A stretch of DNA of 64,000 nt, from assembly GCA_963754445.1 (NCBI GenBank), contig CAVWFT010000002.1, forward strand, positions 1,674,001 through 1,738,000, given 5' to 3'. Both the position numbers and the translations under genes were made by a program. The notes under the pieces are model-generated. The model was not told the origin of the DNA and did no database searches. It worked only from the letters and a program-made list of their open reading frames with translations. Of this stretch, positions 57,936 to 64,000 are shown piece by piece. The DNA is from Bog-473 sp963754445. Its GTDB lineage: Bacteria > Actinomycetota > Acidimicrobiia > Acidimicrobiales > RAAP-2. Position 1 is the first letter of the stretch. Each line of letters begins with the position of its first letter.

Positions 57936-59300
57936 ATGCCCTTCGCCACCACGAACCCCACCACCGGTAAGACGGAGAAGGAATTCCCGAGCCATACGCC
58001 GGCCGAGGTCGACGCACTCGTCCAACGTGCCGCCGACGCCTACGTCGCCTACCGCCAGACCTCGTACGCCGAGCGTGCACGCCACCTCGTCACCGCGGCG
58101 GAGCTGCTCGAGGGCGAGGTGCCCGCCGTGGCCACCATCTTGACGACCGAGATGGGCAAGACCTTCGCGGCCGCCAAGGCCGAGGTCTCCAAGTGCGCGG
58201 CCGGCTTGCGCTGGTTCGCCGAGAACGGCGAGCGCCTGTTGGCGGACGAGCCGATCGCCACGTCGGCCTCGAACTCGTACGTGCACTATCAGCCCCTCGG
58301 CGTGGTGCTGGCCGTGATGCCCTGGAACTTCCCGTTCTGGCAGGTGATCCGTTTCGCCGCACCCGCGCTGATGGTGGGCAACGTCGGCCTGCTCAAGCAC
58401 GCCTCCAACGTGCCCCAGACGGCGCTGGCCCTCGAAGACCTGTTCCGGCGGGCCGGGGTACCCGACGGCGTCTTCACCAACCTGTTCGTCGACTCCAAGG
58501 ACGTGGCCGCCCTGATCGAGGACCCGCGCATCGCCGCCGTGACCATCACCGGCAGCGAGCGGGCGGGCCAGTCGGTGGCCTCGACGGCCGGGCACGCATT
58601 GAAGAAGAGCGTCCTCGAGCTCGGTGGGTCCGACCCCTTCGTCGTGCTCGCCTCGGCCGATCTCGACGCCTGCGTGCGCACCGCCGTCACGGCCCGGGTC
58701 CAGAACAACGGGCAGTCGTGCATCGCGGCCAAGCGGTTCATCGTGGTCGATGCCGTGCACGACGCCTTCTTGGAGCGCTTCACGGCAGCGATGGACGCAC
58801 TCGTCGTGGGTGATCCCTTCGAGCAGGGCACCGACGTCGGCCCCATCGTGTCCGAGGCCCAGCGCGACGAGCTGATCGGTCAGGTCGAGGCGGCCCGCCA
58901 GCAGGGCGCGACCGTCCACGCCGGGGCGGCGCTGCCCTCGGGGGACGGCTGGTGGTTCGCACCCACCGTGCTCTCGGGCATCACGACCGACATGCCGGTC
59001 TCCCAGGAAGAGGCCTTCGGCCCCGTGGCCATGGTGCTGCGGGTGCCCGATCTCGACGCTGCCCTGGAGGCGGCCAACGCCACCAGCTTCGGGTTGGGCT
59101 CGAGCGTGTGGACGGCCGACCCCGACGAGCAGCGCCGTTGCATCGAGGGCATCGAGGCCGGCGCGGTCTTCGTCAACGCCATGGTGGCCTCCATGCCCGA
59201 ACTGCCCTTCGGAGGCATCAAGCGCTCGGGCTACGGCCGGGAGCTCTCCGAGGTCGGGCTCAAGGAATTCGCCAACACCAAGACGGTGTACGTCGCCTGA
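57936..59300 (+). CDS. Succinate-semialdehyde dehydrogenase-like aldehyde dehydrogenase
   Basis: 454 residues. NAD(P) site MPWNFPFWQVIRFAAPAL and ITGSERAGQSVAS, general base Glu in LELGGSDPFVVL, nucleophile Cys in NNGQSCIAAKRFIV, and C-terminal PFGGIKRSGYGRELSEVGL. The TNPTTG opening and FVDSKD region resemble GabD1-type enzymes. It oxidises a small semialdehyde to an acid. With the GS-like ligase and PuuD-like hydrolase it may complete amine or GABA breakdown, though these genes are not one operon. Confidence 0.88.
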   Translation: MPFATTNPTTGKTEKEFPSHTPAEVDALVQRAADAYVAYRQTSYAERARHLVTAAELLEGEVPAVATILTTEMGKTFAAAKAEVSKCAAGLRWFAENGERLLADEPIATSASNSYVHYQPLGVVLAVMPWNFPFWQVIRFAAPALMVGNVGLLKHASNVPQTALALEDLFRRAGVPDGVFTNLFVDSKDVAALIEDPRIAAVTITGSERAGQSVASTAGHALKKSVLELGGSDPFVVLASADLDACVRTAVTARVQNNGQSCIAAKRFIVVDAVHDAFLERFTAAMDALVVGDPFEQGTDVGPIVSEAQRDELIGQVEAARQQGATVHAGAALPSGDGWWFAPTVLSGITTDMPVSQEEAFGPVAMVLRVPDLDAALEAANATSFGLGSSVWTADPDEQRRCIEGIEAGAVFVNAMVASMPELPFGGIKRSGYGRELSEVGLKEFANTKTVYVA

Positions 59301-59322
59301 GCACGCCCGGACGAGTGGGGCC

Positions 59323-60489
59323 ATGAGCTCCGACCTCACCTATCTCGACCACGCGGCCACCTCGCCGCTCCGCCCCGAGGTGGCCGCGGTCATGGCCGCG
59401 GTGCGGGCCGAGCCGTTGGGCAATCCGACGGCCAGCCATCCTCTGGGCCAGCGGGCCCGGCGCCTGCTCGAAGAGGCGCGCGACGACGTGGCCGACGTGC
59501 TGGGTCACGAGCCCGGCGACGTGGTGTTCACCTCGGGTGGCACCGAGTCGGCCAACCTGGCCGTGCTCGGCCCGGTGCAGGCCGTGGTGGAGCGGGGTGG
59601 CAAGCCCGTGGTGCTCGTCTCGGCGGTGGAACACCCGGCGGTGCGCGCCTCGTGCGATGCGGCGGCTCGCCTCGGGGCCGACGTCCGGGAGCTCCCGGTC
59701 GACCGAGCCGGTGTGCTCGATCTGGACGCGTTGGACGGCGCGCTGTCGTCGCGCCTCACCCTCGTCGCGGTCATGACCGCGAACAACGAGACTGGCGTGG
59801 TGCAACCGGTGGCGGCGGCCGTCGCGGCCGTGCGTCACGGCGCGCCCGGTGCGGTCTTCTTCACCGACGCGGTGCAGGCCGCGCCCTTCCTGCCTCTGCG
59901 TGAGGTGGCGGCCGGCGCGCACATGATCTCGGTCAGCGCGCACAAGGTCGGGGGTCCGCTGGGGGCCGGCGCCCTGGCCATCGGTCCAGAGGTGGCGCTG
60001 GTGGCCCGCCAGCACGGCGGGGGCCAAGAGCGTGAGCGGCGGAGCGGAACCCAGGACGTGGTGGGTGCCGTGGGTCTGGCGCACGCACTGCGACTGGCCG
60101 ACTCGGAGCGGGCCGCGGTGGCCGGCGCGGTCTCGGCCCGACGCGACCGGTTGGCGGCCGGACTGCTCGAGGCCCTGCCCGAGGCGCAGCGCACGGTCGC
60201 GCCGGGTGTCGCCGTCCTGCCCGGACACCTCCACCTGTGCATCGCCGGCGTCCAGCGCGAGGAACTGCTCGTGGCACTGAGTGCACGGGGCGTCTGCGCG
60301 TCGGGGGGCTCGTCGTGCGCCAGCGGCGCGCTCGAGTCCAGCGCCGTGCTCGCCGCGATGGGCGTGCCCGCCGCCCTGGCCGAGGGCGCCGTCCGTTTCA
60401 CCCTCGGGCGCGAGACGACCGACGAGGACATCGACCGCGCCATCGCCGTGGTGCCCGCGGTCGTGGCCGAGCTGCGCGTCCGTGCCTGA
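59323..60489 (+). CDS. Cysteine desulfurase (NifS/IscS-like)
   Basis: 388 residues, PLP class V fold. TYLDHAATSPLRPEVAAVMA, FTSGGTESANLAVLG, PLP Lys in ISVSAHKVGGPLGAGALA, and the persulfide Cys loop CASGGSSCASGALESSAVLA. It takes sulfur from cysteine as an enzyme persulfide. The next gene is mnmA, which needs such sulfur for tRNA 2-thiouridine, so this enzyme most likely feeds MnmA and perhaps Fe-S assembly as well. ATG 59323. Confidence 0.92.
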   Translation: MSSDLTYLDHAATSPLRPEVAAVMAAVRAEPLGNPTASHPLGQRARRLLEEARDDVADVLGHEPGDVVFTSGGTESANLAVLGPVQAVVERGGKPVVLVSAVEHPAVRASCDAAARLGADVRELPVDRAGVLDLDALDGALSSRLTLVAVMTANNETGVVQPVAAAVAAVRHGAPGAVFFTDAVQAAPFLPLREVAAGAHMISVSAHKVGGPLGAGALAIGPEVALVARQHGGGQERERRSGTQDVVGAVGLAHALRLADSERAAVAGAVSARRDRLAAGLLEALPEAQRTVAPGVAVLPGHLHLCIAGVQREELLVALSARGVCASGGSSCASGALESSAVLAAMGVPAALAEGAVRFTLGRETTDEDIDRAIAVVPAVVAELRVRA

Positions 60490-60511
60490 GCGTCGGTGGC
60501 ACACTGGGACC

Positions 60512-61564
60512 ATGCGGGTGCTCGTGGCCATGTCCGGAGGTGTCGACTCGTCCGTGGCGGCGGCCCTGCTCGTCGAGCAGGGCCACACCGTGGTCGGCGC
60601 GACCCTCAAGCTGTGGGGAGGGCCTTCCGATTCGGGTTGTTGCTCCGTGGCCGACGTCGACGACGCCCGCCGGGTGGCCCAGCAACTGGGGATCGAGCAC
60701 CATGTCTTCAACCTGACCGAGGAGTTCGACCGCAACGTCGTGGAGCCCTACGTGCAGGAGCACGCGCGAGGACACACGCCCAACCCGTGCATCGAGTGCA
60801 ATCGCACCATGAAGTTCGACCGGCTGCTGGCCCGGGCCGACCGCCTGGGTTTCGACCGCCTCGCCACGGGTCACCACGCCCAGGTCCGTGACGAAGGTGT
60901 GCTGCGCCTCCGCCGAGGTGCCGACGCGGCCAAGGACCAGTCCTACGTGCTCTCGATGCTGGGTCAGGACGCGTTGCGTCGCGTCGTCTTCCCGGTGGGG
61001 GAGCTGACCAAGGATGCCGTGCGCGCCCACGCACACCGTCTCGGACTGCGTACCGCGGCCAAGCCCGACAGTCAGGATGTCTGCTTCATCGGCCGCGCGC
61101 AGGGCCGAGAGGGCTTCCTGGCCGAACGCATCGCATTCCACCCGGCCATGGTGGTCGATGGCGCCGGCCGGCCGGCGGGTTCGGTCGAGGCCGTCGAGCT
61201 CGTCACGATCGGTCAGCGCCGGGGCATGGGCCACGGCAACGACGGCGCCCGGCGCTACGTCACCGCAGTCGACGTGGCGGCACGCCGGGTCACCGTCGGC
61301 AGCGCCGCCGAGGTGGTCTGCTCGCGTGTCGTGTTGCGCGACGCCACGCTCACCTGGGTCGATCGGCCGCTGGCGTCGGGTTCCCGGTCGGTGGCCCAGG
61401 TGAGCGCGCACGGGCGCCCGGCTCCGTGTCTGGTGCGGCGTGACGAGGGCGGCCTGGTCGTGGAGTTCGACTCGCCACAACGACCGGTCGCGCCGGGACA
61501 GACCGTGGCCCTCTACGACGTCGCCGATCCCGACGCCGTGCTCGGCGCGGGTATCGCCGCCTGA
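60512..61564 (+). CDS. mnmA: tRNA-specific 2-thiouridylase
   Basis: 350 residues. PP-loop SGGVDSSVAAALLVEQGH, first catalytic Cys93 in TPNPCIECNRTMKFDRLL, second in SQDVCFIGRAQGREGF, and DQSYVLSMLGQDALRRVVFP. The C-terminal beta domain is complete. It adenylates U34 of Lys, Glu and Gln tRNAs and exchanges the oxygen for sulfur delivered as persulfide. It lies 22 bp after the desulfurase gene and 2 bp before ligA, so it is probably cotranscribed with both. Confidence 0.94.
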   Translation: MRVLVAMSGGVDSSVAAALLVEQGHTVVGATLKLWGGPSDSGCCSVADVDDARRVAQQLGIEHHVFNLTEEFDRNVVEPYVQEHARGHTPNPCIECNRTMKFDRLLARADRLGFDRLATGHHAQVRDEGVLRLRRGADAAKDQSYVLSMLGQDALRRVVFPVGELTKDAVRAHAHRLGLRTAAKPDSQDVCFIGRAQGREGFLAERIAFHPAMVVDGAGRPAGSVEAVELVTIGQRRGMGHGNDGARRYVTAVDVAARRVTVGSAAEVVCSRVVLRDATLTWVDRPLASGSRSVAQVSAHGRPAPCLVRRDEGGLVVEFDSPQRPVAPGQTVALYDVADPDAVLGAGIAA

Positions 61565-61566
61565 TC

Positions 61567-63690
61567 GTGGCTGCCGCCGAGCAGGGGACAGACGCCGCCG
61601 GCTCCAGCGCGGCGGCCCGCGCCGCCGCGCTGCGCGCCATGATCGTGCACCACAACGAGCTCTACCACGTGCTCGATGCGCCGGAGCTCCCCGACGCCGA
61701 GTACGACCTCCTCGTCGTCGAACTGCGCCAGCTGGAGGCAGATCATCCCGAGCTGGCCACGGCGGACTCGCCGACCCAGACCGTGGGCGCCACGCCGTCG
61801 GGCCTCTTCGACGAGGTGCGTCACCGCGTGCCGATGATGAGCCTCGACAACGCCTTCGACGAATCCGAGCTCATGGCGTGGTCCGAGCGGCTGCGGCGCC
61901 AGGATCCGGACCTCGACCTGGCCACCCTGTCCTTTTCCTCGGAACCCAAGGTCGACGGTGTCGCCATGTCGCTGACCTACGAGCAGGGCCGGTTCGTCCA
62001 GGCGGCGACGCGTGGTGACGGCGTGACCGGCGAGGACGTCACGGCGAACGTGCGCACCGTGGCCGACGTGCCGAAAGAGCTGGCCAAGGCGGGTGGTCCG
62101 TATCCCGCGGTGCTCGAGGTCCGTGGCGAGGTCTACATGCCGGTGGCGGAATTCGACGCCATGAACAAGCGCCAGGCCGAACTGGGGGAGCGCCTGTTCG
62201 TCAACCCACGCAACTCCGCCGCCGGTGCGCTGCGCCAGAAGGACCCGCGCGTGACGGCCCAGCGCCCGCTGCACTTCTGGGCCTACCAGGTCGGTGTGGT
62301 CGAGGGTGCGCCGGCCCGGTCCCGCTGGCCGGCGCCGACCCAGACGGCGACGCTGGCGCAGCTCAAGAAAGCCGGGTTTCCGGTCAGCCCCGACGCGCGC
62401 CAGGTCACCGGCATGGCGGCCGTGGTGGACCGTTGCGCAGAGCTGGCCGCCGAGCGCCATGCGCTGGCCTACGAAATCGACGGTGTGGTGACGAAGGTCG
62501 ACGACCTGGCCCTGCACCAGGTCATCGGGGCGACCTCGCGGGCGCCCCGATGGGCCATCGCCTTCAAGTTCCCCCCGGAAGAACGGACGACCCGGCTGCT
62601 CGACATCATGGTCTCCATCGGTCGGACCGGCCGGGCCACGCCGTTCGCGCGGCTCGAACCCGTCTTCGTCGGCGGCTCCACCGTCGGCGTGGCCACGCTG
62701 CACAACGAGGATCAGGTGGCGGCGAAGGACGTGCGCCCGGGCGACCTGGTGGTCGTGCGCAAGGCGGGCGACGTCATTCCCGAAGTGGTCGGGCCGGTGC
62801 GCGACGGTCCCGGCGTGCCGAAGCGACGCAAGCCGAAGTGGGCGTTCCCGGCATCGTGCCCCGCCTGCGGCGAACCGCTGGTGCGCCTGCCCGGTGAGAG
62901 CGACACCTATTGCACCAACATCGACTGCCCGGCGCAGCGCGTCCAGCGCATCGCCCACTACGCCTCGCGCTCGGCCATGGACATCGAGCATCTCGGCGAA
63001 GAGCGTGTGCTGCAGATGGTGGCGGCCGGACTGATCAACGATGCCGCCGACCTCTACGCGCTGCGGGTCGACCAGCTCGTCGCGCTCGAGCGGTTCGGCG
63101 CCACGTCCGCCGCCAATCTCGTGCACGCGATCGAGGCGTCCAAGACCAAACCGCTGAGCCGCCTCCTGGTCGCCCTGGGCATCCGCCACGTCGGGCCGAC
63201 CGGGGCCCGGGCCGTGGCCCGGGCCTTCGGCACGCTCGACGCCATCGAGGCCGCCACGGCGGAGGAGCTCTCGGCCGTCGAGGGTGTGGGCGGCGTCATC
63301 GCGGCCAGCCTGGCCGAGTTCCTGGCCGCCGAGGGCAACGCCGGTGTCCTCGATCGCCTGCGGGCGGCCGGGTTGACGATGGAGGAGCCGGGGGCCGCCG
63401 GAGCGACGGGTGGCGGGGACGACGCGGCCGACCGGCCGGAGCAGACCTTGGCCGGCAAGACGGTGGTCGTCACCGGGGCCGTGCCCGGCTACACCCGCGA
63501 GGGCGCCGAGGAGGCCATCGTCGCCCGCGGCGGCAAGTCGCCCGGCAGCGTCTCGAAGAAGACCTTTGCGCTCGTCGTGGGGGAGGCGCCGGGGGCCGCC
63601 AAGACGAAGAAGGCGGAGGATCTCGGCATCCCGACGATCGACGCCGCCGGTTTCGATGCGCTTTTGGAGACCGGAGAGCTACCTGGGTGA
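61567..63690 (+). CDS. ligA: NAD-dependent DNA ligase
   Basis: 707 residues. The Ia domain comes first (NELYHVLDAPELPDAEYDLL), then the adenylylated Lys128 in SEPKVDGVAMSLTYEQG, an OB-fold, a four-Cys zinc finger (CPACGEPL through YCTNIDCPAQ), helix-hairpin-helix repeats (LGIRHVGPTGARAVARAFG) and a C-terminal BRCT domain (LAGKTVVVTGAVPGYTREGA). It seals nicks in replication and repair. The start is GTG, 2 bp after mnmA. Confidence 0.95.
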   Translation: MAAAEQGTDAAGSSAAARAAALRAMIVHHNELYHVLDAPELPDAEYDLLVVELRQLEADHPELATADSPTQTVGATPSGLFDEVRHRVPMMSLDNAFDESELMAWSERLRRQDPDLDLATLSFSSEPKVDGVAMSLTYEQGRFVQAATRGDGVTGEDVTANVRTVADVPKELAKAGGPYPAVLEVRGEVYMPVAEFDAMNKRQAELGERLFVNPRNSAAGALRQKDPRVTAQRPLHFWAYQVGVVEGAPARSRWPAPTQTATLAQLKKAGFPVSPDARQVTGMAAVVDRCAELAAERHALAYEIDGVVTKVDDLALHQVIGATSRAPRWAIAFKFPPEERTTRLLDIMVSIGRTGRATPFARLEPVFVGGSTVGVATLHNEDQVAAKDVRPGDLVVVRKAGDVIPEVVGPVRDGPGVPKRRKPKWAFPASCPACGEPLVRLPGESDTYCTNIDCPAQRVQRIAHYASRSAMDIEHLGEERVLQMVAAGLINDAADLYALRVDQLVALERFGATSAANLVHAIEASKTKPLSRLLVALGIRHVGPTGARAVARAFGTLDAIEAATAEELSAVEGVGGVIAASLAEFLAAEGNAGVLDRLRAAGLTMEEPGAAGATGGGDDAADRPEQTLAGKTVVVTGAVPGYTREGAEEAIVARGGKSPGSVSKKTFALVVGEAPGAAKTKKAEDLGIPTIDAAGFDALLETGELPG

Positions 63691-63758
63691 CACGACGGTG
63701 CAGGTGAGGGGGCGTCCACCGGCGATGCGTACGGGGTCGGTAGCGTAGAGACCGCCCG

Positions 63759-64000
63759 ATGCCCCTGATCTCTGACTCCATCGGCCGGGTCCTTGGGAAG
63801 CGGTACCGGCTGCTCTCCGCACTGGGCACCGGCGCCTCGGCTCACGTCTACCTGGCAGAGGACGTGTCGTTGCAGCGTCATGTCGCGGTCAAGGTGCTGC
63901 AGCCCGGCCTGGCCACCGACGAGTCGTTCCTCAAGCGGTTCCGGGCCGAGGCGCGTTCGGTGGCCTCGCTCAACCATCCGCACGTGCTGCGGGTCTTCGA
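63759..64000 (+). CDS. Serine/threonine protein kinase, N-terminus (runs off window)
   Basis: Eighty residues are visible: glycine-rich loop YRLLSALGTGASAHVYLAED, the ATP-binding Lys in HVAVKVLQPG, and helix C Glu in FRAEARSVASLNHPHVLRVF. This is the Hanks-type fold, most like PknA/PknB. Features further in (catalytic loop, PASTA or membrane segments) lie outside the window. It begins 68 bp after ligA on the same strand, so it could share its transcript. Confidence 0.85.
   Translation, partial: MPLISDSIGRVLGKRYRLLSALGTGASAHVYLAEDVSLQRHVAVKVLQPGLATDESFLKRFRAEARSVASLNHPHVLRVF

Overview
The window is GC-rich, densely packed bacterial DNA. GTG starts are common and genes often overlap by 4 bp (ATGA or GTGA). 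A SigF-type partner-switching module, F420/LLM-type oxidoreductases, a GlgE pathway, DUF3052, and a secreted protein built of GYWLVASDGGIF-type repeats all point to Actinomycetota. The class Acidimicrobiia is my best guess, inferred from gene content rather than from a marker gene.

Layout. 1-3200: general-stress sigma module (PAS/PP2C phosphatase, ATPase-fold anti-sigma proteins, STAS antagonist, SigF-like sigma factor). 3564-19515: seven-gene alpha-glucan/trehalose operon, glgE, treS-pep2, malQ, glgB, treZ, glgX, treY, preceded by a SigF-type promoter candidate. 19767-20593: two small membrane proteins on the minus strand behind another SigF-type promoter candidate. 20734-25330: acyl-CoA operon (dehydrogenase, racemase, two MaoC hydratases, dehydrogenase) behind a 25-bp palindrome. 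25366-32951: mixed genes (YcaQ-type glycosylase, LLM oxidoreductase, methyltransferase, DUF3052, signal peptidase I, HAD, acyl-CoA ligase, alpha-hydroxy-acid oxidase). 33002-35850: LLM oxidoreductase, SnoaL/ketosteroid-isomerase-like protein, DUF35 and thiolase. 35937-37121: Rrf2 regulator and an unrecognised Cys-rich protein with a palindromic promoter region. 37122-44366: quinone-oxidoreductase-like protein, glutathione peroxidase, HAD, MTHFR family, IleRS, membrane protein. 44375-48096: MarR-SDR-SDR-VOC operon divergent from yceI. 48152-59300: FGGY kinase, secreted repeat protein, methyltransferase, glutamine-synthetase-like ligase with a PuuD-like hydrolase, SDR, sirtuin, acid-CoA ligase, semialdehyde dehydrogenase. 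59323-64000: cysteine desulfurase, MnmA, LigA and the start of a Ser/Thr kinase.

How the parts may work together. The sigma module probably answers stress and switches on glucan and trehalose metabolism. GlgE, TreS-Pep2 and GlgB make or branch alpha-glucan from trehalose through maltose-1-phosphate. TreY and TreZ turn glucan back into trehalose, and GlgX and MalQ trim and rearrange chains. The acyl-CoA and thiolase blocks resemble actinobacterial steroid or branched-acid beta-oxidation sets. NifS-like desulfurase and MnmA form a natural tRNA-thiolation pair.

Quality warning. glgE, glgB, treZ, treY, the alpha-hydroxy-acid oxidase, a membrane protein and the repeat protein are each broken by one or more single-base frameshifts. 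Many lie at G or C homopolymers, and every gene junction of the operon is preserved, so sequencing or assembly error is more likely than gene decay.
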